Of a stretch of 19,835 bases of DNA, positions 1 through 7,191 are shown one piece after another. Numbering within the stretch: the stretch's first letter is position 1; every line of letters starts with the position of its first letter. The notes below the pieces were generated by a model, which saw only the letters and a program-made list of their open reading frames with translations, was not told where the DNA came from and ran no database searches. Both the position numbers and the translations under genes were made by a program. Source of the DNA: an uncultured Lachnospiraceae bacterium (GTDB lineage: Bacteria > Bacillota > Clostridia > Lachnospirales > Lachnospiraceae); the NCBI GenBank assembly GCA_910585065.1, contig CAJUCG010000031.1, positions 1-19,835 on the forward strand. The letters are read 5' to 3'.

Positions 1-55
1 GTAGAGCACTTGACTTTTAATCAAGTTGTCGCGGGTTCGATTCCCGCGTGTCTCA
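1..55 (+). tRNA. tRNA-Lys (TTT), 5' end cut by window edge
   Basis: The window opens inside a tRNA. The anticodon arm is cttga-cttttaa-tcaag, with a seven-base loop whose central triplet is TTT, so it decodes AAA/AAG lysine. The T arm is gcggg-ttcgatt-cccgc at 31-47, followed by a seven-base 3' acceptor strand (48-54) and discriminator A at 55. No CCA is encoded. The 5' acceptor strand and the start of the D arm lie outside the window. A T-rich run follows directly and may end transcription, but no strong hairpin precedes it. Confidence 0.95.
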
Positions 56-700
56 TTTTTTTAATTCTTGAGAATCAAATTACGTAAATTTATATTTTTT
101 GATTTTGGGGACAAATTTTTGGACAAATAATTTGTATAGCTTCTTTCTATTCTCTGGTAATTCTGAAAAATCCAAATTCTTTTCCTGTTATTATATCTTT
201 CAGACATTCAACATGGTTTTATTCAAAATTTCGCAAAAAGCTTTTCTGTTTCATAGGCATGATAGTAAGCTTTTTTCAGCGGCGAAGATATGTTATATGC
301 TTTCGCCACAGTATTGGGGACAAATTATAATGACGGAAATATTTTAAGCTGTATTAAAATACGTGTTTGAAGAGATTGTCAGGCAAAAGTGTTACAAAAA
401 TGGTAGGTTTATTGACACTGCGCAGTATGCAGTTCGTCCCCCTCCGCATCACATTCTAATCAATGACCGTACTGTTGGATTCGGGTTTAATCATTCAGCA
501 TTTAGTTTAGAAAGAGTTTTTTTATTTTGAACCTTTTGCTTATTCTGATCGTCTATATAAGTGAGAGAATGAAACAGTATAACCGGTAATACTAATTTAT
601 CTTTTAATTTATATTTTTTGATATGATATATACTTTTAATATCGAAAAATATCTTTAGAACCAAAATAAAATAGTGGACAAAGTGAAAATGGGGTTTAGT
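56..700. other. Long intergenic stretch with no convincing gene
   Basis: About 645 AT-rich bases separate the tRNA from the sigma factor gene. An 82-codon open frame at 99-347 (+) has no good ribosome binding site and a composition typical of non-coding AT-rich DNA, so I do not call it a gene. The 13-base string ttggggacaaatt occurs twice, near 104 and near 314, without other similarity around it. A weak transposase-like remnant is listed separately at 348-530. I could not identify a clear sigma-A promoter for the sigma gene. A TATGAT box near 620 lacks a good -35, which would fit a promoter read by an alternative sigma factor, perhaps its own. Confidence 0.5.
348..530 (+). pseudogene. Possible decayed transposase fragment (weak)
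   Basis: This 60-codon frame has no start codon of its own and lies between two stops. Its first third reads KYVFEEIVRQ, then KCYKNGRFIDT. From memory this resembles the stretch just before the first catalytic aspartate in IS1182-like transposases, where a phrase such as VFxEIVxQCxxxGxIDG is common. The similarity then stops: the remainder, with the string AVRPPPHHIL, does not look like a transposase. No inverted terminal repeats or target duplication were seen. It sits just downstream of a tRNA gene, a usual place for insertion debris. It could equally be chance. Confidence 0.25.
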
Positions 701-2197
701 ATGAACAAGCTGGAGATATTTGAATCCCTTTTACAGGAATGTAAAAGTGCAGTAGAGCGTACCATATTTTTTCGCATTTCTTCAAGAGCGGATGCAGAGG
801 ATGTGCTTCAGGAAGTTTATCTCATGGCATATCGCAAATTTGAGACACTTACTGATCCGATGGCTTTTAAGGCATGGCTTATTCGTATTGCTCAGAACAA
901 ATGCATCGATTATTATCGACGGAAGGCAACGAGAGCAGAATTTCCAATGGATATTTCCGAGCGTGTGATGGTGTATGGACGTTGTGGTTTGAGGGAGCAG
1001 ATTATTGTGCGGGAAATAATGGATAAGCTTGCAGATAAAGATCGAAATATTTTAAAACTCTATTATTTTAAGGAATTATCACAAGCGGAAATTGCGAAAA
1101 AACTAAATATTCCGGTTGGAACGGTAAAGAGCAGACTGTATACAGCGCGGGAAAATTTCAGACGATTGTATCCTGTATCAAAGGAAAGGGATGTTCAAAA
1201 AGCAGAAAAGGAACAGAAAAACATCTCAGTAATAGAAGAGGAGGCGGTAAAGGAAGTGTATGTAAAAGAAAATTATGTGAAAAAATTAGAATCGAGTAAT
1301 GCGCAGAAAAAAAGTGTGGAAAAGGAGAGTGGAGAATTTATGAATATTATTGAAGTTTTGCCAGAAATTTTGCCGGAGTATACAATCACACCATCAAAAG
1401 AAGCACCGTTTGAAGTGATCTGGGAAGAATTGCAGGGATGGATGATTGTGCCGCGTCAGGGGGAAAAGCTGATTTGGGGATTGTATGAATTGCCGTCGCG
1501 CAAGCGCGCGGAATATACGGAGCTTGAGGTGATAGGAGCAGCCGAAGTACATGGAATTAAGGGGGTTGAGATTGCTGCAGTACAATATGATGCTGAGAAT
1601 TATTACCGGACAGGCAGTGTGGATAGGATGGAGCGGCGTTTTGTAGCACAGCTGACGGATACGCATAGCCGCTATTTGGCGGAGAGCCATGTGGAAGATG
1701 GAGTGCGGAAATGCTATACATTCTTAGATGGCGATAGCTTTATGAAAAACTGGGGATTCGGCGAGGATAATTGTGGAAATAAGACACACATCACAGTAAA
1801 TGGAGTTTTGCAGCGGACGGGAAACCAAGTGAGCATATCTACACAGGATAAAAGAGAGGAGCCAGAAAACAATACGAGCGAAAATGATAATCAAAATTTT
1901 CAGCACATGGATGTGGTGGGGCGTTACACAGTAACAATTGCGGAAAAAACTTACGATACAATCTGCATGATGGATGTGGAGAGTTTTGATGATGCGATTG
2001 CAACGGAAAGTTACCTGGATAAAAATGGAAGAACTGTACTTTGGCGAAGATTTAACCGGGATGACTGGGCGATAGAGCATTTCGGAAATAAGAATTGGAG
2101 TGAAATGTTTCCGGACAATGAAAAACTTATTATTGATGGAAAACTGTATGTACACTGGTATGATTGTATTTCAGACTACATTATGAAAGATAAATAG
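701..2197 (+). CDS. Sigma-70 family (ECF-like) RNA polymerase sigma factor with large C-terminal extension
   Basis: The 498-residue protein begins with a standard ECF-type sigma factor. Region 2 spans residues ~10-78 (DAEDVLQEVYLMAYRKF, then AFKAWLIRIAQNKCIDYYRR). Region 4 spans ~105-157, with the helix-turn-helix LSQAEIAKKLNIPVGTVKSRL. A Lys/Glu-rich linker (~160-212) leads to ~285 further residues, while ordinary ECF factors end near 170-190. The extension has two parts: ~220-370 (WGLYELPSRKR, AEVHGIKGVEI, NWGFGEDNCGN) and ~403-495 (GRTVLWRRFNRDDW, YVHWYDCISDY). I have an impression that both recur fused to clostridial sigma factors, but I know no function for them. No TM segment or zinc-binding anti-sigma domain is visible. 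I chose ATG 701 because the reading from GTG 674 has no ribosome binding site. The site for 701 (GGGG at ~690) is itself weak. No anti-sigma gene is adjacent. The gene probably regulates envelope or stress functions, which is inference. Confidence 0.85.
   Translation: MNKLEIFESLLQECKSAVERTIFFRISSRADAEDVLQEVYLMAYRKFETLTDPMAFKAWLIRIAQNKCIDYYRRKATRAEFPMDISERVMVYGRCGLREQIIVREIMDKLADKDRNILKLYYFKELSQAEIAKKLNIPVGTVKSRLYTARENFRRLYPVSKERDVQKAEKEQKNISVIEEEAVKEVYVKENYVKKLESSNAQKKSVEKESGEFMNIIEVLPEILPEYTITPSKEAPFEVIWEELQGWMIVPRQGEKLIWGLYELPSRKRAEYTELEVIGAAEVHGIKGVEIAAVQYDAENYYRTGSVDRMERRFVAQLTDTHSRYLAESHVEDGVRKCYTFLDGDSFMKNWGFGEDNCGNKTHITVNGVLQRTGNQVSISTQDKREEPENNTSENDNQNFQHMDVVGRYTVTIAEKTYDTICMMDVESFDDAIATESYLDKNGRTVLWRRFNRDDWAIEHFGNKNWSEMFPDNEKLIIDGKLYVHWYDCISDYIMKDK
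1321..1342 (+). promoter_or_regulatory. Strong in-frame internal ribosome binding site and ATG in the sigma fusion gene
   Basis: At the junction of the linker and the C-terminal region, the purine-rich string aaaggagagtggagaattt runs directly into an in-frame ATG at 1340 (Met214). GGAG at 1331-1334 is 5 bases from the ATG. The match is better than that of the annotated start at 701. It could allow the C-terminal half (285 residues, ~33 kDa) to be made as a separate protein from the same message, or be a relic of two once-separate genes. A Lys/Glu-rich linker naturally yields AG-rich DNA, so chance is a real alternative. Confidence 0.4.
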
Positions 2198-2203
2198 TAT
2201 TCT

Positions 2204-2243
2204 ATTCGAGGAGGAAAAATAAATCTTTCCTCCTCGAATTTTT
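2204..2243. terminator. Bidirectional intrinsic terminator between convergent genes
   Basis: A perfect 14-bp stem, attcgaggaggaaa (2204-2217) with tttcctcctcgaat (2226-2239), encloses an 8-base loop. T residues follow on the plus strand, and the A-rich left flank gives Ts on the minus strand. It lies between the stop of the sigma gene (2197) and the stop of the minus-strand membrane protein gene (2244), so it probably ends both transcripts. Confidence 0.9.
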
Positions 2244-3680
2244 CTATTGCCCCCTGCGCTTTCGCCTTAAATCCAGGTAGGTTTCCCGCTGAATATCGCC
2301 GTATCCCACAACTGCTTCGGGTGCGCGCTTTGATAATTCCGGCTCGTTGTCCGAAGCAATTCGGTATTTTCGGCGATCTTCTGTGCGGATGATAAGGTGA
2401 TAAAATTCTACTGGGTATTCTGTGCCAGAGGTTTTTGTTGGGAGAGCAAAAGCGGTGTGGGTACGGTAGATCCATAGCACGGAGGTATATGGCAACAGTG
2501 TCTGAAAGGAGAGGGAGCGCAAATTGCGGAAACAAAAGCAATGTTCGGTGTAAATTATGGTTGGTCGACCAGTCTCAAAATTATCACAGAGTTTTTCAAG
2601 CAATTCTTTTTGTTCATTTGACGGTAATTTTTCATACTCCGAGAGAAATCTGCGGTACCAGGATTGTATCCTCAAATAAATCAACAGGGTTGGAATTAAA
2701 TAAAATGCCAGCAAGCCAAGTAAAAAGAGGATCTGTTCCGGATTAGAAATAAGCTCATGGTGGATAAAATTGCTTAGATCGCGCGGTATTGTGGATAATG
2801 TATGCCCGCCCGCCAAAAAGTACACAAGCATTATTGTTCCGATATTCACAAAAATAATTAGGAAAACCACCAGGTAAAAAACGCGCATTTTTCCGGCGCG
2901 CAGTTCTTTTAGCGGATTTGCACGAAAGCGCGCGAAGGAACGTGAAGCAGGAGTGTGGCTGGTTTTAAAAGGGTAGGAATTGACGCGCACGGGGCGGGAG
3001 AAAGGGGGGATATCAGAAGTTTGTGCATCTTCCCGATAAGTTTCCTTGGGGATTTTTTGCATAATTAAATCCGCAAGTGCCTGCGCTGCCTCTTTGTCCA
3101 TATGTACGGTCATCATGTAAAGTCGATTGTCCAGGGAAGCTTCCTTTAATTTTGTTGTCCGAAAAAGCAGAGTGTTCATCTCGTCCGGATAGGGTGCATT
3201 CGGTTTTACGGAGACGCGCTCTAATTCATGGACACTGAGAATCAAAAGCTTTGCGGGGGCAGAAAACGGGGTCGGAGAAGGTGCGTTTGCAGGTTCCGGT
3301 ATTAAAAATATGTATTTTTCACTAATGATTTCTGTGCCATTAGTGTAAATTGAAGTTTTTGCCGCCGCACAAATTTCAGAATAAACTGTCTGAAACTCTC
3401 CGAAGCGCAGGAGCTGTTTTCCTATGGCGGAATGTTTTATTGCAAATTTCGTGCAGCAGAGGAAATGAGTGCCGATTATAATAAAAATAAATGTAGTGAG
3501 CCGCAAAATAAGATCTACTATGGTACGTTTATGGTAAAGAGAAAAAAATGGAATTCCATAAATTAAAACTATGCTGGCTAAAACCGTAATTCCGGTGCGC
3601 AGGCGTGAAGTTTCCTGACACATCCAGTAATGGATCATATTGCGGGAGTGAGTTTCGGAAATTGGAGACTTGCTTGACAT
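2244..3680 (-). CDS. Four-TM membrane protein with internally duplicated architecture, function unknown
   Basis: The 478-residue protein has four hydrophobic segments at about residues 29-48, 54-76, 267-289 and 315-336. They come as two hairpins, each followed by a soluble region of ~140-190 residues. The two halves seem to follow the same plan: TM pair, a helical stretch, a beta-rich portion (IISEKYIFLI in the first half, IIYTEHCFCF in the second), then a segment with SVHELERVSV or YTSVLWIYRT. This suggests an ancient duplication of a two-TM plus PH-like/beta domain unit. A Pro/Ser linker and a basic segment (~225-265) join the halves. No catalytic motif is visible. The start is supported by AGAGAGG seven bases before ATG 3680. 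I do not recognise the family with confidence; small clostridial membrane DUFs have a similar layout. Confidence 0.75.
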   Translation of the reverse strand: MSSKSPISETHSRNMIHYWMCQETSRLRTGITVLASIVLIYGIPFFSLYHKRTIVDLILRLTTFIFIIIGTHFLCCTKFAIKHSAIGKQLLRFGEFQTVYSEICAAAKTSIYTNGTEIISEKYIFLIPEPANAPSPTPFSAPAKLLILSVHELERVSVKPNAPYPDEMNTLLFRTTKLKEASLDNRLYMMTVHMDKEAAQALADLIMQKIPKETYREDAQTSDIPPFSRPVRVNSYPFKTSHTPASRSFARFRANPLKELRAGKMRVFYLVVFLIIFVNIGTIMLVYFLAGGHTLSTIPRDLSNFIHHELISNPEQILFLLGLLAFYLIPTLLIYLRIQSWYRRFLSEYEKLPSNEQKELLEKLCDNFETGRPTIIYTEHCFCFRNLRSLSFQTLLPYTSVLWIYRTHTAFALPTKTSGTEYPVEFYHLIIRTEDRRKYRIASDNEPELSKRAPEAVVGYGDIQRETYLDLRRKRRGQ

Positions 3681-3738
3681 AGAAAACCTCTCTTTCTTGA
3701 TTAAATTTAATTTTATATAGTAAAATCTGATAAGTGTT

Positions 3739-3766
3739 TGGATACATAACGGGCAATATGTATCCA
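3739..3766. promoter_or_regulatory. Perfect 10-bp inverted repeat between divergent genes (candidate operator)
   Basis: On the plus strand TGGATACATA (3739-3748) and TATGTATCCA (3757-3766) are perfect complements separated by acgggcaa. The palindrome lies between the membrane protein gene (start 3680, minus) and the small gene at 3927 (plus). The arms have too little GC and no T run, so it is not an intrinsic terminator. The symmetry and position fit a binding site for a dimeric repressor controlling one or both genes. No regulator gene of a matching type is adjacent. Confidence 0.5.
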
Positions 3767-3926
3767 GTGTCGGAAATCAGAAAAATACAGGCATTTTGTT
3801 CGTTTCTTATAAGTCTAACATAAAAGAAGGGATTTGAAAAGAGATATTGATGTTTTGGCGGCGGGGGATTATAATAGAGGAACAGATGGCTTAAGAAGGA
3901 TAATATGTTTGAAAGGGAGGGCGGAT

Positions 3927-4304
3927 ATGGCGGTAGTAAAGCGATTTTTCTTTGACGGGGAGGAGATCCGAAAGGAAGTTACAAAAAAGACGGAAAAAAA
4001 GACAGAAAGAAAAATGGCGGAGAAGCAAGAATCCCCGGCAGATAAGGGGGATGTGCGGATGCTTGTTTCCAGTCTTTTGAAGAAGGAGGGAAAACCTTAT
4101 GCGAGGGTTTCTTTTCTGCGTGGGGAGGATATTGCTGAAGGGATCGTGCCGGAGGGAATACTGGAGCATATAAGCGGGTTTTCAGAGGAGGAAGTGGCAG
4201 GACTTAAATTTTATCTGGCGGCAAATAAGGAAGCGATTCTTGCACAGGCAAAGCAGATTGATCCGCTGACAAACTGGCTGCGTAAGTCTTCTTTATCGCA
4301 GTAA
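3927..4304 (+). CDS. Small hypothetical protein (125 aa), overlapping the next gene tail-to-tail
   Basis: I chose ATG 3927 because GGGAGG lies six bases upstream. A longer reading from TTG 3834 has only three bases between its AAGAAGG and the start, and adds an N-terminus of no recognisable kind. The protein is soluble. A short N-terminal strand-like piece (MAVVKRFFFDGEEI) is followed by a Lys/Glu/Thr-rich linker (~15-40) and a compact C-terminal part (~42-120) with FLRGEDIAEGIVPEG, then two predicted helices (SEEEVAGLKFYLAANKEAI). I recognise no family or catalytic motif. Its last 101 bases overlap the 3' end of the opposite-strand TtcA-like gene, and no terminator separates the two. Confidence 0.65.
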   Translation: MAVVKRFFFDGEEIRKEVTKKTEKKTERKMAEKQESPADKGDVRMLVSSLLKKEGKPYARVSFLRGEDIAEGIVPEGILEHISGFSEEEVAGLKFYLAANKEAILAQAKQIDPLTNWLRKSSLSQ

Positions 4305-4977
4305 AAATTCTCTCTTTTACCCCTGGATTTTCGCGGTTTAACTGGCGCAATAGTTCTTCAATATACTGACGGCGGGTATTTCCATCGGCAGGGCAGGGGT
4401 TTTTGACTACTGGGAGGTTTGCCTTATTTGCAAAGCCTATCACGTCCGCTTCTTTCATATACAGAAGCGGACGGATCAGCGTAAGATCACTTTTATCAAG
4501 ATAGGTTACAGGTTCAAGCGTCTGAAAACGCCCCTCATAAAAGAGCGAGAGAAAAAGGGTGGCAATCGCGTCTTCCCGGTGATGCGCGTAGGCGATCTTG
4601 CTGCAGCCTGCGGATTTTATCGCATTATTTAACGCCCCCTTGCGCAGTTTGGCACATAGTGAGCAGGGGTTTTCTTCCTCGCGCTCTTTAAATACGATTC
4701 TTGCAATCTCAGTTTTTACAATGGTATATGGCACGTTAAGTTTGCTGCATAGTTTTTGTATTCCGTTAAAATCAATATTGCCAAAGCCCAAATCCACGGT
4801 GACGGCGTGCAGGGTAAATGGTTTTGGATAAAAACGCATCAGTCCGTGCAGTGCCATAAGCAGTGTTAAACTGTCTTTTCCGCCAGAAATACCGACGGCA
4901 ATATAATCGTCTTTTTGAATCATATGATAATCGTCGAGTGCGCGCCGCACCTGACTCATCACCTGCTGTAAGGTCAT
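4204..4977 (-). CDS. TtcA-family PP-loop tRNA thiolation enzyme
   Basis: The 257-residue protein has the N-type ATP pyrophosphatase signature SGGKDS (residues 31-36). It also has the three cysteines expected of TtcA-type enzymes: CSLC (C105, C108) and NPCPADGNTRR (C195), which in that family hold a [4Fe-4S] cluster. E. coli TtcA adenylates and thiolates C32 of certain tRNAs; whether this homologue acts on C32 or another base cannot be told from sequence. ATG 4977 is preceded by AAGGGGG with five bases between. The stop of the upstream CPBP gene (4988) lies next to this site, so the two are probably translationally coupled. After the usual family end (NPGVKERIF) there is an extra ~28-residue tail, which is exactly the part overlapping the opposite gene. 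Confidence 0.85.
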   Translation of the reverse strand: MTLQQVMSQVRRALDDYHMIQKDDYIAVGISGGKDSLTLLMALHGLMRFYPKPFTLHAVTVDLGFGNIDFNGIQKLCSKLNVPYTIVKTEIARIVFKEREEENPCSLCAKLRKGALNNAIKSAGCSKIAYAHHREDAIATLFLSLFYEGRFQTLEPVTYLDKSDLTLIRPLLYMKEADVIGFANKANLPVVKNPCPADGNTRRQYIEELLRQLNRENPGVKERIFTAIKKTYAASLSADQSALPVQESLPYLPPDKI

Positions 4978-4987
4978 AGGTTCCCCC

Positions 4988-5656
4988 TTATTTTTTTGCA
5001 CACAGCGGCAGAATTGTTGTGATGTAAGCAAGTAAATTATATCCCATATGGGCGAGGATACAACAAAATAGCGAATTGGTCTTCAAGTACAAAAGTCCGA
5101 GTATCATGCCGCAGATAAATGCGGACAGGGTCTGCACCATATTAAAGTGCAGCAGTGCAAATAAAACGGTAGAGAGAAAAAGTGCGGTGGTCTTTCCGTA
5201 GCGGGGACAAAATCCGTCAAGCAAAAATCTCCGCATCAGTATTTCTTCCAAAACGGGGGCTAGGATACAGATTTGCAGCAAGGTCAGGATTGGTGTTTTG
5301 CTTAATTGAATCAGTGCTTCCTGATAGTTTTCCTCGCTTGATGGGAAGAGTTTGGCAAGCAGCGGGTCAAGAAAAAGATCCAAAACAAAATAAAATAGTA
5401 TCGCACAGCCAAGGGCTAATAAAATTCCTTGTCCGGAGAGATTTGCAAATGGATGAAGGGCAAAGTTATTTTTCCTGACAAGCAGAAATATATAGCCTGC
5501 TGTACATAAAGTGACAGAAATGATGTTCAGATATTTTCTCCCGGCAGGGAAAATTTTTCGCCATATAGCAATATCCAAAAACGTGTATAAAATCATAAAC
5601 CCTACCCAGACAAACACCCAGAAAAGCCCGGTGGGAAGTGAGATTGAACTTTTCAT
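4988..5656 (-). CDS. CPBP family intramembrane metalloprotease (CAAX/Abi)
   Basis: The 222-residue protein is mostly hydrophobic with about six to seven TM segments. It carries the family's motifs in order: EEILMRR (E137, E138) in one helix, FALLHFN (H170) in the next, and AHMGYN (H203, N207) near the C-terminus. These are the glutamates and histidines that form the membrane-embedded metal site of Rce1-like proteases. Bacterial members cleave unknown substrates and are sometimes linked to bacteriocin immunity; nothing here points to a bacteriocin. I placed the start at ATG 5656, with AGAAGG upstream. An in-frame ATG at 5690-5692 overlaps the -10 box of the promoter and so would not be in the message. 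The gene is first in an operon with the TtcA-like gene. Confidence 0.85.
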   Translation of the reverse strand: MKSSISLPTGLFWVFVWVGFMILYTFLDIAIWRKIFPAGRKYLNIISVTLCTAGYIFLLVRKNNFALHPFANLSGQGILLALGCAILFYFVLDLFLDPLLAKLFPSSEENYQEALIQLSKTPILTLLQICILAPVLEEILMRRFLLDGFCPRYGKTTALFLSTVLFALLHFNMVQTLSAFICGMILGLLYLKTNSLFCCILAHMGYNLLAYITTILPLCAKK

Positions 5657-5690
5657 CTTAATTTTCCTTCTGTTTGGTTGTATTTTTTCC

Positions 5691-5720
5691 ATTCTAACAA
5701 AATAAAATATATTTCGTCAA
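5691..5720 (-). promoter_or_regulatory. Sigma-A promoter for the CPBP protease - TtcA operon
   Basis: Reading the minus strand, TTGACG (5720-5715) and TAGAAT (5696-5691) are separated by 18 bases of AT-rich DNA. The predicted start of transcription is ~7 bases further on, which leaves a short leader before ATG 5656 and excludes the ATG at 5692 as a start. Confidence 0.65.
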
Positions 5721-5765
5721 GTATTTTTGAGTATTATATTAGGTTTCAAGTTACTGATAACCATT

Positions 5766-6113
5766 TTAAGATTGATCACAGAATTTTTCCTCTCTCAGTG
5801 TTCCATCTTTAGCGTAATATTTCCATATTCCTTGTTTTCCATCGCTTAAATAATAACCTTCGGCGGCAGGCATTCCATTTTTATAATATTCCTTCCAATG
5901 ACCATTCTTTGTGCCGTTTAAAAAGAACCCCGTTTTTGCCAAGCCACCGTTTTGATAATATTCCTCGAATGATCCCTCATTTACCCAGTCCGTATCATTG
6001 ATGGATTTTTGAGAGAAGCGGTAATGAAGCTCTCCGGTATCGTAAAAAAGTTCGGTGATCTTAGTGTTTTGAGTGGAACCACCAAATAGGGGAGCTTGCT
6101 TTGGAATTTTCAT
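5766..6113 (-). CDS. MORN-variant repeat protein
   Basis: The 115-residue soluble protein contains about four degenerate repeats of the MORN-variant type seen in YwqK-like proteins: ELFYDTGELHYRF, EEYYQNGGLAKTGFF, KEYYKNGMPAAEGYY and WKYYAKDGTLREE, with the link GTKNGHW between. Such repeats form beta-hairpin sheets used for protein or lipid contact. Some relatives are antitoxin-like, but no toxin partner is evident here. There is no signal peptide. ATG 6113 follows AAGGAG with nine bases between, and the ATGA overlaps the stop of the upstream GNAT gene by four bases, so the two are co-translated and probably work together. What they act on is unknown. Confidence 0.75.
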   Translation of the reverse strand: MKIPKQAPLFGGSTQNTKITELFYDTGELHYRFSQKSINDTDWVNEGSFEEYYQNGGLAKTGFFLNGTKNGHWKEYYKNGMPAAEGYYLSDGKQGIWKYYAKDGTLREEKFCDQS

Positions 6114-6904
6114 TGCAGATCTCCTTCCTTGTTTTTCTTGTTTCTTACAATTTCATATACTATATATTCATGGTCAAAATGATATCCCAGCTTTTTTGCC
6201 AGTGCCACAGACCATGGATTTTGCGCGTCCCAACTTGGATACCAGCCGCGTTTTAAGCATTTTAAAATAAGTTTTGCTGCGCAGGCGGCAGCGAGTCCTT
6301 TTCTGCGGTATGCTTTTAAGGTATCCACTTCAATTTCAATGCCGTTTAGATAGCCTGAGTAGGAGGATGCACCGGAAACTGGCTTGCCATCCTTTAATGC
6401 GACAATCCCCAATCCGTATTTTTCAAACATATTATAGTCCGTATACTGTGCGACAAAGTCCTGACACCACTCGCTCTGGCGGCAGATCTCAAATAGCCGC
6501 TGATCGATCGTGTGTAGATGATATCCGTCCGGCAATGCAGCGACTAGATGTTCTAAATGCGCCTGATCAAAAATATTGGGTTCTTTTTTGAATGCGTATC
6601 GTGTACATCTTTTTGCGTTTGAACTGTAATATTCAGTGATTAGACCATGCCAGTCAGAGGTGCGCGGCACAAGGATAAGAAAATCTTTTCCGGAGATTTC
6701 AAGGGCGGAGGATACCAGTGCGGTGCTAGGGTTTCCGGAGAGAAAGCAGAAATCTCCAAGGAGGATCATTGCAGATTTTGGGATTTTAAGGGAATCTATG
6801 TATAATTCTCCCATAATACCCTGGAAACAGGAATATATCATTGTTTCTTCCCAGTGCTGAAACAGGACGGCAAGCTGAGGAGAGGGGGTGGTTTTATTGA
6901 TCAT
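6110..6904 (-). CDS. GNAT family N-acetyltransferase
   Basis: The 264-residue protein has a C-terminal GNAT fold with the acetyl-CoA pyrophosphate-binding loop AYRRKGLAAACA (RRKGLA, residues 200-205). A strand-turn before it (GIVALKDGKPVSGASSY) and a final segment (SVALAKKLGYHFDHEY) are typical of the family. The N-terminal ~120 residues form a second domain. Overall length and order match the two-domain GNAT proteins grouped with the zwittermicin A resistance acetyltransferase, although the substrate cannot be read from sequence. I chose ATG 6904 because GGAGG lies six bases upstream. Longer in-frame starts lack this site and run into the promoter. It is first in an operon with the MORN protein. 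Confidence 0.8.
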   Translation of the reverse strand: MINKTTPSPQLAVLFQHWEETMIYSCFQGIMGELYIDSLKIPKSAMILLGDFCFLSGNPSTALVSSALEISGKDFLILVPRTSDWHGLITEYYSSNAKRCTRYAFKKEPNIFDQAHLEHLVAALPDGYHLHTIDQRLFEICRQSEWCQDFVAQYTDYNMFEKYGLGIVALKDGKPVSGASSYSGYLNGIEIEVDTLKAYRRKGLAAACAAKLILKCLKRGWYPSWDAQNPWSVALAKKLGYHFDHEYIVYEIVRNKKNKEGDLQ

Positions 6905-6931
6905 AGAAGCCTCCGTAAAAGTACTTGCCAT

Positions 6932-6960
6932 AACATAGCATATTTTCGTGCAAAATTCAA
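6932..6960 (-). promoter_or_regulatory. Probable promoter of the GNAT - MORN operon
   Basis: On the minus strand TTGAAT (6960-6955) and TATGTT (6937-6932) are 17 bases apart, and the predicted transcript would start about 20 bases before ATG 6904. Both boxes match the sigma-A consensus in four of six positions, so this is a moderate candidate. Confidence 0.45.
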
Positions 6961-7098
6961 TGGTATTTTTATAAATTTTTAGGGGAGAATGCACTATAAT
7001 TTAGCTATATGGCAGAAGGACGGCTATATTTCCTCTTTAAATTTTTTAGACAGGATAACGCATGACGAAATTTTAACTATGATAAAAACGAGTTTACA

Positions 7099-7127
7099 TT
7101 GACAAAGCTTTATCGAAAGACTATAAT
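7099..7127 (+). promoter_or_regulatory. Consensus sigma-A promoter of trpS
   Basis: TTGACA (7099-7104) and TATAAT (7122-7127) match the consensus in all twelve positions with the ideal 17-base spacer. Transcription would start near 7134, giving a leader of about 58 bases before trpS. That is too short for a T-box riboswitch, and no T-box sequence or leader peptide is seen, so trpS looks constitutively and strongly expressed. Confidence 0.9.
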
Positions 7128-7191
7128 CTACAATACAAACGAAAAGGGGAAGCAAAGCAGAGGGTGACTCCGGAATGAGAGGTGGATTTCT

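Noticed and set aside
99..347. 82-codon open frame after the tRNA gene
   Set aside because: It has no ribosome binding site, is rich in Phe/Ser/Tyr as expected from random AT-rich DNA, and resembles no family I recognise.
5657..5692. Longer start (ATG 5692) for the CPBP protease
   Set aside because: This ATG overlaps the -10 box of the gene's promoter, so it would be upstream of the transcript.
7128..7191. T-box riboswitch before trpS
   Set aside because: The leader from the clear promoter is only ~58 bases, and there is no T-box core or terminator. The purine-rich agggtgactccgg string is not enough.
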